Of a stretch of DNA of 64,000 nucleotides, positions 41,716-49,910 are shown piece by piece. The stretch is from Terriglobales bacterium (lineage in GTDB: Bacteria; Acidobacteriota; Terriglobia; Terriglobales; Acidobacteriaceae), in contig DATMXP010000035.1 in NCBI GenBank assembly GCA_035561515.1, forward strand, positions 62,001 to 126,000, given 5' to 3'. Every line of letters starts with the position of its first letter. Within the stretch, counting starts at the first letter, position 1. Under the pieces are notes generated by a model. The model made no database searches. It saw only the letters and a program-made list of their open reading frames with translations, and was not told where the DNA came from. A program made the translations under genes and the position numbers.

Positions 41716-42348
41716 CGGCAACCTAACTTCCAGACGCGACTCGCCTTTTGCAATCTCTCCCCCGAGTGTCCATATGTAGCTGCGTGCCGCATCACAACGA
41801 ATCTCGCGGGCTTTGCTGTCGGTGTCGGCTCCATCTTGGGCCCGGCCGCTTCCCTTCCATTCGACAACGATCACCGCATCCGACTCCTGTTTCATCGCAC
41901 GAATCTCGATTGCACTTCCACGATGAAGCCTAGCAATCAACGGGACGATCAGGTTGCCGAGCGAGCGCATCAGTTTCGCAGGATCTGCCGAGATGTAAGC
42001 AGGACCCATCTCTGTGAGCAGTACCCGCACATCAGCTTGCTCCGCCGCGAACGAGGAAAGTTCATCCACCAGTTGCGCAAGCAGCGGCGCGAGATCGACA
42101 GTGCCGAACCGCTCGCCCGGATCCGTGGATTCCGCGAGTTCCCGGATGGCTTGGGTCAACTCCATCACGGTCCCCGCCCTGGCCAACGCGTCCTCGACGC
42201 GCTCCCGGTATTCGTCATGGCTATTAGCTTTGATCAACGCGAGTTCGAGTCCGCAATGCAGGCCGGTAAGCGGCTGGTGAAACGAATGAAACGCTTCGGA
42301 CATCGCCTTCCGGCGCTCCCGGGTGTGGTCAGTTGAAGTTCTAGGCAT
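41707..42348 (-). CDS. degenerate sensor histidine kinase (catalytically dead?)
   Basis: 213 residues, no membrane segment. A HisKA-like dimerisation helix has His21 (HSFHQPLTGLHCGLELAL, aligned to HELRQPLT). The ATPase part has decayed: the N-box reads LMRSLGNLIVPLIARL with the second Asn replaced by Pro, the D-box is VIVVEWKGSGRA without Asp, and no GxGLG is present, though the closing GGEIAKGESRLEVRLPLA survives. Its start overlaps the stop of the OmpR-type regulator gene by 8 bases, so the two are a regulator-kinase pair by position. Confidence 0.75.
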   Translation of the reverse strand: MPRTSTDHTRERRKAMSEAFHSFHQPLTGLHCGLELALIKANSHDEYRERVEDALARAGTVMELTQAIRELAESTDPGERFGTVDLAPLLAQLVDELSSFAAEQADVRVLLTEMGPAYISADPAKLMRSLGNLIVPLIARLHRGSAIEIRAMKQESDAVIVVEWKGSGRAQDGADTDSKAREIRCDAARSYIWTLGGEIAKGESRLEVRLPLA

Positions 42349-43027
42349 GCGGGACCTCAGTGTGGCTCAGCAGATAGCCGACTCCCCGGACGGTATGAAT
42401 CAGCTTGCGTGTGGCGCTCTCGTCTATTTTTCGGCGCAGGTAGTTGATGTAGACGTCGACCACATTCGTGCTCGTGTCAAAAGAGATGTTCCAGACGTGC
42501 TCAATAATCATCGCGCGGGTAATGCAGCGCCCAGTGTTGCGCATCAGGTATTCGAGAAGAGCGAACTCCTTGGAGGTTAGATCCACCCGTTGGCCGCCCC
42601 TTTCCACCCGACGCTCAACGCGGTCTAAAACGAGGTCGTCCACCTGTAGCAAAGTTTGCTGTGGCAGCTTTCCGCGCCGCATCAAGGCCCTGACGCGGGC
42701 CGATAGTTCTGAAAACGAGAACGGCTTAATCACGTAGTCGTCCGCTCCCTGGTCCAGCGTTGCCACGCGATCCTCCACCTTGGAGCGCCCAGTCAGAACC
42801 AAGATGGGAACGCTTTCTTTCACTCCTCGTACCTGATGCAGCACGCTGAGGCCGTCGCGTTTCGGCAGGTTCAGGTCCAGCAGGAGCAAATCGTAGTCGT
42901 AAGTGACAGCGAGATCGCACGCTGTTTCGCCATCGGAAGCTACATCCACCGCATAGTGTTCGGACTCAAGTCCCTTGCGCAGGAACGTAGCCAGCGGCGC
43001 ATCGTCTTCAGCGATGAGAATTCTCAT
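42341..43027 (-). CDS. OmpR/PhoB-family response regulator
   Basis: 228 residues from ATG 43027 (GGGAGAGAGGG upstream). Receiver: MRILIAEDDAPLA, phospho-Asp about 51 in LLLLDLNLPKRDG, KPFSFSELSARV. Winged-helix DNA-binding domain: LVLDRVERRVERGGQRVDLT, EYLMRNTGRCITRAMIIEHVW, NYLRRKIDE. Likely a DNA-binding regulator responding to the partner at 41707. If that kinase is inactive, phosphate must come from elsewhere. Confidence 0.93.
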   Translation of the reverse strand: MRILIAEDDAPLATFLRKGLESEHYAVDVASDGETACDLAVTYDYDLLLLDLNLPKRDGLSVLHQVRGVKESVPILVLTGRSKVEDRVATLDQGADDYVIKPFSFSELSARVRALMRRGKLPQQTLLQVDDLVLDRVERRVERGGQRVDLTSKEFALLEYLMRNTGRCITRAMIIEHVWNISFDTSTNVVDVYINYLRRKIDESATRKLIHTVRGVGYLLSHTEVPHA

Positions 43028-43211
43028 CCCTCTCTCCCGAGTGACAATTCTCGGCCACCATGGCAGTTTTTGGCTGTGATGTTTGCCACAATCGGGACTA
43101 ACTATTTCGTTTTTGGCACTCGGGACCAAATCAGGAAACTGAAGGTATTGCCGGAATCACCGATGTAACTGCTGCGGGGCGCTGAGTCCAGTTCCTCGAG
43201 CATAAGAGCCA

Positions 43212-44405
43212 ATGAATTCCCGTATTCCCGCAATCCTGGTTGTTGACGACGAAGCACCGGTACGCGAGTACCTTCGTGAGGTCCTATCGCCCATCTGCGA
43301 CCGAGTTTCTGTGGCTTCGAATATGGGCGAAGCAATTCGTTGCATGGACGAACGCGTGCACGACGTTGTGCTGGCGGATATCTGTATGCCGGGATCGGGC
43401 GGCATGGACTTGCTGCAACTGGCGTTGCACCTGAACTGGGATTGCAACGTCGTTCTGATGACAGGTCATGCGCGGCTGGAACATGTTGTGATGAGCGTCC
43501 GGCTGCAGGCCGCCGATTTCATTCTGAAGCCGTTCACGCAGGACACTCTGACCGGCGCGGTTCAGCGTGCGTACAACAAGCTCTTGATCAACCGTCAGAA
43601 ACGAGCTGAGCGAGAGGTGCTCAGTTCGGGATTGATCGAAAGGACGCAGGAACTTGAATTCGCCCATCGCTCTCTTCGCCGCAGCTACCGCACCACGCTG
43701 GAGACGTTGGTGGCGACATTGGAAGCCCGGGAATATGAAACTTATGCGCATTCATTCCGGGTACGCGCCTACGCGATACACCTCGCGCGATCGATGGGGT
43801 ATCCCCAGGATCAGCTTACGAAATTGGCATACGCGGCTTTATTGCACGATATCGGAAAGATTGCGGTAAGCGATTCCATCCTGTTGAAACCCGGGCCGCT
43901 GACACCACAGGAATTTCAGGTCTTGAAGAGCCACCCTGCGATAGGGGAGCGAATCGTCAGCCGGATGGGCTTTTTGCAGGATGCCTCCAAGATCGTACGT
44001 CACCATCATGAACGTTGGGATGGACTTGGATATCCGGATGGACTGGCGGGTGTTGACATTCCGATTGGTGCAAGACTTTTCGCAGTTGCCGATACGCTGG
44101 ACGCGATGACCTCGACTCGTTGCTATCGGGGAGCGCTTTCGCTTGCAGATGCCAGGGCGGAGATCAAGAAGAACTCGGGCAGACAGTTTGATCCTGCGAT
44201 CGCCGGCCTGGTTCCGCAGGTTCCTGACCTTACCTGGCGCGAACTGCGCGCCCGGGCGGATGCTGACGCACAGGCGGCGATCATTCCCGAGGACCCGATT
44301 CCTGGCCGCCCTTCAGAGCCTCCTCCACCTTTGCCAATAACTGTTTCATCGAAAACGGCTTTGCCAGGAAGTGCGCTTCCAGAGGAACCGAGTGGGAGTT
44401 TGTAA
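43212..44405 (+). CDS. receiver-HD-GYP cyclic-di-GMP phosphodiesterase
   Basis: 397 residues. A receiver at 1-125 (AILVVDDEAPVRE, VVLADICMPGSGG, LKPFTQDT), a linker, then an HD-GYP domain: AHSFRVRAYAIHLA, ALLHDIGKIAVSD, LKSHPAIGERIV, RHHHERWDGLGYPDGLAG and ADTLDAMTS. The HDxGKI and GYP motifs are intact, consistent with a c-di-GMP hydrolase. The last about 40 residues (from 44281) are Pro/Glu-rich and read through the antisense of the next gene; the useful protein may end near residue 356. Confidence 0.92.
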   Translation: MNSRIPAILVVDDEAPVREYLREVLSPICDRVSVASNMGEAIRCMDERVHDVVLADICMPGSGGMDLLQLALHLNWDCNVVLMTGHARLEHVVMSVRLQAADFILKPFTQDTLTGAVQRAYNKLLINRQKRAEREVLSSGLIERTQELEFAHRSLRRSYRTTLETLVATLEAREYETYAHSFRVRAYAIHLARSMGYPQDQLTKLAYAALLHDIGKIAVSDSILLKPGPLTPQEFQVLKSHPAIGERIVSRMGFLQDASKIVRHHHERWDGLGYPDGLAGVDIPIGARLFAVADTLDAMTSTRCYRGALSLADARAEIKKNSGRQFDPAIAGLVPQVPDLTWRELRARADADAQAAIIPEDPIPGRPSEPPPPLPITVSSKTALPGSALPEEPSGSL

Positions 44406-46200
44406 GGTGTTCGCGCGGAAACCCGGAAATGTGAATGATCTTCACCTTCGGATACCGGACGGCGAAGAAACCCATCAGGTCTTCGCCGCTTAAGCGCGGG
44501 GCGGTTACATCCGTGATCACCAGGTCGATGATGCCCTCGAATGACTGGCACGCCGCGAGGGCCTGCTCGCCGTCGGCCGCTTCCAACACAGTGTGACCCT
44601 GCTCGCGTAGAACAGTAACTACGAGTGAGCGAATTACGTCGTCATCCTCGATCACCAGCAGCTTGTGTGGCGCCGCCCCGAGTTTCTGCGCCGACTGTCC
44701 TTCTGGGCTGGTCATCGGCAGGTAGATCTTGAATGTAGAGCCCTCGCCGGGCTCGCTGTACACCCAAATAAATCCCCGACTCTGCTTCACGATGCCGTAG
44801 ACCGTGGAAAGCCCCAGACCCGATCCTTCGCCCTGCGGTTTGGTCGTAAAAAACGGTTCGAAGATATGGTCTCTGACTTCTGCGGCAATGCCCGTACCCG
44901 TGTCGGTCACGGCGAGCAACGAATACCATCCGGGAGAAACCTGAACATGCGTGCGCGCGTAGTCATCATCGAGATAGACCGCGTGCGTCTCAATGATCAG
45001 TTTGCCTCCATTGGGCATGGCATCGCGAGCGTTCACAGCCAGGTTCATGAGGATCTGCGAAAACTGGCCGGGGTCAACCATGATGTTTCCCGCGTCGGGA
45101 TCGAGGATGGTGATGAGCCGGATATCTTCCCGCATAATGCGATTCAGGAGATCAATCGTCTTGAGAACGGTGTCGCTGATACTGAGGACTTTCGGTTGCA
45201 GCACCTGTCGGCGGCTGAAGGCGAGCAACTGGCTGGTGGTCTCCGCGGCACGTGTCGCGGCGCCCATGATGCCTTCCACGTATCTGCGCTCCTTCCCTTC
45301 CGGAGAATTCCGCAGCAGCAGTTCCGCATAGCCACGAATCGCGGTAAGCATGTTGTTGAAGTCGTGCGCCACGCCGCCAGCCAGACGGCCAACGGCTTCC
45401 AGCTTCTGCGCCTGCATCAACTGCAACTCCAGTTCACGCCGCTCGGTAAGGTCGCGCATGATGAACAGGTGATGCGCATCGCGAAAATTCGGTACAAGCG
45501 ACAGACCAATGTGACGGGTCTTTCCGTCGGGACAGCGAAACTCGGTTTCGACGCTATATTGGCCGCCCTGAATTGCTGTAGCCCGGAACTGCTCAACGTT
45601 GACGCTTGAGGTGAGTAGCGTCCCCTGGACTTTACCGATTATGTCGGCGCGCGGAATGCCGAATATCTTCTCGGCAGCGTGATTCACTTCCACATACATC
45701 CAACCCGAATCGGTGATCAGCAGCCCGTCGGATGAGCTTTCAAAAACGGCCCGGAATTCCTTCGCGGATTGTTCGAGTGCCTGTTCGGTGCGTCGAAGCT
45801 CCGTGATGTCCTGTCCGGCGCCAATGATCAGATCCCCCGGTCCCTTCGCGTCGTGCCAAAGAATCCAGCGCTCTTCTCCTGACTTGCTGATGAGTGGCGT
45901 TGGATAGGGGACACTCTGAGGCGGCAACTCACCGCGTGCGATTCGCATGATCTCTACATGATGCCGCGCGCGCGCTTCGGCGTCGTTGGTGAGTGGCAGT
46001 TCCCAGTAGCTGTCGCCCAACACCTCTGCCGGAGTGTATCCAAGAATTCTCTCGACCGACGGGCTTGCGTAGACAATCTGGCCGTCGCCGTTGGCAACGA
46101 GAACCATTGCCTGGATTACGTTCAGGATGTCTTCGGAGAGATTGGGCGAAGGCGGCGGGAGTTCGCCGCGACGGCCTGCGTGTGGACTCTTTTTCTGCAT
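44281..46200 (-). CDS. PAS-PAS hybrid sensor histidine kinase with C-terminal receiver
   Basis: 639 residues, cytosolic. Two PAS domains (about 25-135 and 145-255), HisKA with [20 protein letters not shown] (His acceptor), HATPase with intact boxes ([49 protein letters not shown]), then a receiver ([35 protein letters not shown]). The HDFNN box is typical of the NtrB-like hybrid group. Its C-terminal end overlaps the convergent HD-GYP gene by 125 bases. Confidence 0.93.
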   Translation of the reverse strand: MQKKSPHAGRRGELPPPSPNLSEDILNVIQAMVLVANGDGQIVYASPSVERILGYTPAEVLGDSYWELPLTNDAEARARHHVEIMRIARGELPPQSVPYPTPLISKSGEERWILWHDAKGPGDLIIGAGQDITELRRTEQALEQSAKEFRAVFESSSDGLLITDSGWMYVEVNHAAEKIFGIPRADIIGKVQGTLLTSSVNVEQFRATAIQGGQYSVETEFRCPDGKTRHIGLSLVPNFRDAHHLFIMRDLTERRELELQLMQAQKLEAVGRLAGGVAHDFNNMLTAIRGYAELLLRNSPEGKERRYVEGIMGAATRAAETTSQLLAFSRRQVLQPKVLSISDTVLKTIDLLNRIMREDIRLITILDPDAGNIMVDPGQFSQILMNLAVNARDAMPNGGKLIIETHAVYLDDDYARTHVQVSPGWYSLLAVTDTGTGIAAEVRDHIFEPFFTTKPQGEGSGLGLSTVYGIVKQSRGFIWVYSEPGEGSTFKIYLPMTSPEGQSAQKLGAAPHKLLVIEDDDVIRSLVVTVLREQGHTVLEAADGEQALAACQSFEGIIDLVITDVTAPRLSGEDLMGFFAVRYPKVKIIHISGFPREHLTNSHSVPLEAHFLAKPFSMKQLLAKVEEALKGGQESGPRE

Positions 46201-46349
46201 AGGTCAACTGACCCAAACTGACGAGCCCACGGTCACACTCAGCCGCTTGGGAGTTAGGCTAGCTTCACAGGTTCCTAACTCTCACGCTGTGACGAATGAC
46301 AATCTAACAAGTGACGAATCTCAGTCGCACCGGACGAGTGCGCCGAAAA

Positions 46350-46375
46350 CAAGAAAGGAGAGGCCGCAGCCTCTC
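46350..46375 (-). terminator. intrinsic terminator of the tonB gene
   Basis: GGAGAGGC-CGCA-GCCTCTCC (46356-46375). On the minus strand it is followed by TTTCTTGTTTTC, 20 bases past the stop at 46396. Confidence 0.75.
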
Positions 46376-46395
46376 CTTCTCACATCACCTCAGGA

Positions 46396-47424
46396 CTAGT
46401 AGAGTCGGAAGTTCACTTCCACGTTGATCTGAACCGCCACGGGTTTTCCATCCTTCATGGCAGGCTCAAACGTCCATTTGCGAACTGCTTCGATTGCTTT
46501 CTGATCCAGTCCCATACCGAGCGACCGGGCCACCTTCACGTCTCGCGGACGACCGTTCTGGTCCACAATCAACCAAAGGACAACCGTGCCCTGATACTTG
46601 GCCTTACGAGCTTCTTCCGAGTAATCCGGATCAGGAGTGTTCAGTGCACGTGGCGCAGAGACGCCACCGCCGACGCGGAACACGCCGCCGCCGATACCGC
46701 CGCCACGGCCTTGGCCGACGCCAGGCCCTTCGCCGACGCCAACGCCACCGCCGCTACCCGCGCCAATACCGCCGCCCGAACCCGTTCCGTTCGAAGGTGG
46801 TCCTGAAGGCAATGCGGACATCGGATCGCCGAGGTTCGGCATGTTCCTCGCCATGTTCAACTTCACCTGGGGAGGGATGACCACCGATGGCTCTACCGGC
46901 AGCTTCGGATGGTCGTTTCGAATGACCATCGCTGGAGGCGTGATCTGCTCCATCGACTGCTTGGGCAACTTACCCTTCGGCGCAACGAGTTTGTCGCGGT
47001 CGCCGCCGCCACCGCCGCCGCCAATCGTGTCGTTCTTCTTGTTCGAGATCGGCAGGTACTGGCTGATGTCCGGCGCAATCAGGGTGACGTGCTCCTGCTT
47101 GGCGACTTCAACCACTTTCTTGCCAGCCACGGACAAAAAGATCAGTCCGCCGATGAGGGCGGCATGCAGCATCGTGCTGCCCACTGCGCTTTTCTTCTTG
47201 TAGTTGTAGTCGCCCCAGATGTCTTTGACTTTAACTGGCCGCGAGGTCAGTTGAAGCGGGGGTAGCTTCTCAGGGAACAGTTTTTCGTGGACTTGTCTCG
47301 CCAGCGACCGCCACATGGGCTCGTCCAGCTTTTCTGGCCCAAGCAGCAGGTTCAATTCCGGCTGCGGGTTCCGACGGAAGCTCTCTTCGTTAACGGGAGG
47401 AGGTGTCAAAACTTGATTCGCCAT
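46396..47424 (-). CDS. TonB-family energy transducer
   Basis: 342 residues. A cytosolic N-terminus, one membrane helix about 85-102 (STMLHAALIGGLIFLSVAGK), then a Gly/Pro-rich periplasmic linker with long Gly runs (positions about 138-145 and 215-255). The TonB C-terminal domain has PDPDYSEEARKAKYQGTVVL, LIVDQNGRPRDVKVARSLGM and AVRKWTFEPAMKDGKPVAVQ. TonB couples proton-motive force to outer-membrane receptors, and the large receptor-like protein at 54081 is a possible client. It stands alone with its own terminator. Confidence 0.9.
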   Translation of the reverse strand: MANQVLTPPPVNEESFRRNPQPELNLLLGPEKLDEPMWRSLARQVHEKLFPEKLPPLQLTSRPVKVKDIWGDYNYKKKSAVGSTMLHAALIGGLIFLSVAGKKVVEVAKQEHVTLIAPDISQYLPISNKKNDTIGGGGGGGDRDKLVAPKGKLPKQSMEQITPPAMVIRNDHPKLPVEPSVVIPPQVKLNMARNMPNLGDPMSALPSGPPSNGTGSGGGIGAGSGGGVGVGEGPGVGQGRGGGIGGGVFRVGGGVSAPRALNTPDPDYSEEARKAKYQGTVVLWLIVDQNGRPRDVKVARSLGMGLDQKAIEAVRKWTFEPAMKDGKPVAVQINVEVNFRLY

Positions 47425-47849
47425 ACCTAAATCCGGGTCTCGCTCCTCTTTCTTTCTGCTCCTCTTCGGAGTGTCGGAGATGCACTAACCAGATGAGCAC
47501 ATCAGATGCCAAGTTGGCTTTTTTCTCGGTTACTGCGTTTCAGAGCGATTCAGCACATCCCTTTGGCCCTAAGTTGATGGTTCTCAGTACATAGACTGGG
47601 AGTTACTGTTCACACTCTTAGATGCCCAAGTACTCTTCTCCGACGTTGGAATCGAACCTTAACCACATTTTTCTACCGATTCCTTAGTCCCGGTGGGTCA
47701 GATGGTGGCACTCACGTTCACAATCTTTCCACCTCCGGAGAGGAGTGAAGACTAAAACCCCACTTCATCTCCTATGTTGCGGGACCGGAATCCGGTCGCG
47801 CGCACAAATTACACAATGGGAGTAGAAGCTACGCCAGTTACGAAAGACA
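47425..47849. other. intergenic region, nothing recognised
   Basis: 425 bases between tonB and the LytTR regulator, both minus strand. Contains a small perfect palindrome GACCGGAATCCGGTC (47783-47797) but no gene, RNA or repeat that I can support. It presumably carries the tonB promoter. Confidence 0.45.
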
Positions 47850-48611
47850 TTAAGCTGGGGCCAAGAGCAACGGTAACCTGTCGCGATATCCCCGACTCAA
47901 CGTGAGTTCCTTGCCTGTGGTGAGAATCACCACATATTCCCCCGTAAACCACGGCCGGAGCTCCTTGATCCGCTTCCGGTTCACAATGACCGACCGATGA
48001 ATACGGATGAAATCCGAGTCGGACAGCTTCGACTCGAAGGAACTCATCGTGTCGCGAGTCAGGTACTCGTTTCCGCCGCTGTGCAACCGAACGTAGTTGC
48101 CCGCAGCTTCCAGGTAGTCGATCTCGTCCAGTTGGATGAAGACCGTCCGGCCAGCCGACTTGATCGGGAACCGCTTCAGGCCACGACGCTCCACCATGCT
48201 CTCCATGAACCCGGACAGCCGGGAACGCTGGTACGTGCGCCGGAATTCCAGCTCCTTTTTCGCCCGTGAAAGAGCTCCCGCAAGACGCGCTTCTTCGAAG
48301 GGCTTCAACAGGTAATCGAGAGCATGAACTTCGAATGCGCGCAGGGTGTAGCGATCGTATGCTGTCACGAAGATCACGATCGGCATGTTGTCGATCCCAA
48401 CGGCATCGATGACGTCAAAGCCGTTCATCTCCGGTATCTCGATATCGAGGAAAACCAAGTCGGGCTTCAGTGACTCAATCTTCTGGACGGCGCTATTTCC
48501 ATCACTGGCGATGCCCACGACGTGAATTTCGGGATCGGTGAGCAACATGCGATGCAGCGCATTTGCTGCCAGTCTCTCGTCTTCGACAATTAGTGCTTTT
48601 ACTGTGCTCAT
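47850..48611 (-). CDS. LytTR-family response regulator
   Basis: 253 residues. Receiver (KALIVEDERLAANAL, LVFLDIEIPEMNG, YLLKPFEEARL) followed by a LytTR DNA-binding domain (IDYLEAAGNYVRLHSGGNEY, FIRIHRSVIVNRKRIKELRPW). This family controls extracellular and autolysis-related genes. Its start overlaps the stop of the LytS-like kinase gene (4 bases), so the pair is co-translated. Confidence 0.96.
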   Translation of the reverse strand: MSTVKALIVEDERLAANALHRMLLTDPEIHVVGIASDGNSAVQKIESLKPDLVFLDIEIPEMNGFDVIDAVGIDNMPIVIFVTAYDRYTLRAFEVHALDYLLKPFEEARLAGALSRAKKELEFRRTYQRSRLSGFMESMVERRGLKRFPIKSAGRTVFIQLDEIDYLEAAGNYVRLHSGGNEYLTRDTMSSFESKLSDSDFIRIHRSVIVNRKRIKELRPWFTGEYVVILTTGKELTLSRGYRDRLPLLLAPA

Positions 48612-49768
48612 CCGACAGACTCCTCTTTGGTGATATTCGTCTCCAGTGACTGAAAAGGCAATTCGATCCAGACCTGAGCCCCTTGTCCTGCAGGTCGAAG
48701 TTCAAACACGAAATCGCTTCCAAACAATTGCGACAACCTGGCCCGGGTATTTGCCAAACCGATACCGCTCGAGTGAGCGGACGGCGCCGGAGGGCGTCCA
48801 TCGTCGGTGATCGTGATCTTCAGGCGGTCACCAATCCTTGCCGCCCGTATCTCGATCGTGCCTCCGGAAGCCTTTTTGCTGATCCCGTGCCGAATTGCGT
48901 TCTCCACCAGCGGTTGCAACAACAGATTGGGAACCGCAGCGTCCAGCACCTCAGGAGTAACTTCCTTTATGACCTTTAGCCGCTCTTCGAACCTCGTCTT
49001 CTCGATATCGAGGTAGCTATCCAGGAACTCCAACTCTTCCTGCAACGGCACCATGTTGGATGAGACGTGGTCCAGCGAAAGTCGCAGTAAATTACTGAGA
49101 CGGGAGATCATCAACTGGGCCTTGCGACTGTTCTGCGGGGCAAGGTTGTAAATGGTGTTCAAGGTGTTGAAGAGGAAATGCGGCTGAAGTTGCATCTTCA
49201 ACACTTGCAACTCGGCGGAAGCGAGTCTCGTGGCCAGCCTTTCCTCGTTCAGCGCGCGCCGTTGCATTTCCTGCGCATAGACCCACGCATTAAAGGCGAT
49301 CACGATACAGGTGAATCCCATCGCGTCATTCAGAACGAAGGATCGAATGGCGATCGTCACCTTTTCCTTGTACGTGTACTCCAAGGTCTTGGCATTGGCC
49401 ATCGGGCGCACAACGAAGGGCAAAACGAAGGGCCGAACCGTGACGTGCGCGATCATGAAGGCAAAGCCCATCAGAAGATAGATCGCGACTCGCGGCGCCC
49501 ACCGATTGAACCGGGCGTGAACATGAAAGAGCGCCATGATGACCGGAACGGTCAGTGCGGCTCGGAGCCATGCGTCACCGACGGTGAGATAAAGCAGTCG
49601 CTCCAGCGGGAACGAACTGCGCTCATCCATGGTGTTGGCGTAGCTCTGGAACGCCGCCATGATGCCGAACAACGTCCACAAAATGAACGTCAGCAAGATC
49701 AGGCGACGGAAATTCCGGTTCTGTAGAGACGCTTCCAAGCGACCCCCCACCCTTTCGCGGTTAAGCAT
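48608..49768 (-). CDS. LytS/YehU-type sensor histidine kinase
   Basis: 386 residues. Four membrane helices in the first about 175 residues (LILLTFILWTLFGIMAAF; LRAALTVPVIMALFHV; AIYLLMGFAFMIAHVTV; MGFTCIVIAFNAWVYAQE), then the His_kinase domain with LKMQLQPHFLFNTLNTIYN (phospho-His) and an HATPase with LVENAIRHGI, ITITDDGRPP and SGIGLANTRARL. It pairs with the LytTR regulator 3 bases downstream. Confidence 0.95.
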   Translation of the reverse strand: MLNRERVGGRLEASLQNRNFRRLILLTFILWTLFGIMAAFQSYANTMDERSSFPLERLLYLTVGDAWLRAALTVPVIMALFHVHARFNRWAPRVAIYLLMGFAFMIAHVTVRPFVLPFVVRPMANAKTLEYTYKEKVTIAIRSFVLNDAMGFTCIVIAFNAWVYAQEMQRRALNEERLATRLASAELQVLKMQLQPHFLFNTLNTIYNLAPQNSRKAQLMISRLSNLLRLSLDHVSSNMVPLQEELEFLDSYLDIEKTRFEERLKVIKEVTPEVLDAAVPNLLLQPLVENAIRHGISKKASGGTIEIRAARIGDRLKITITDDGRPPAPSAHSSGIGLANTRARLSQLFGSDFVFELRPAGQGAQVWIELPFQSLETNITKEESVG

Positions 49769-49872
49769 GACTCCCGTTTATCCTCCAGACAAGCGACTTC
49801 ATCCCGAAAACAGGTACACTCACAACTCTGATTTCAGGCAGTTTATCCTCCGGAACACCCTTCTTGCCTCGT

Positions 49873-49878
49873 TATAAT
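49873..49878 (+). promoter_or_regulatory. -10 element candidate for ileS
   Basis: TATAAT 38 bases before the chosen ileS start. No good -35 hexamer is found at normal spacing, so this is only suggestive. Confidence 0.35.
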
Positions 49879-49910
49879 GGATTAAGTCCCTGAATGGAGA
49901 TAATGCTGGA

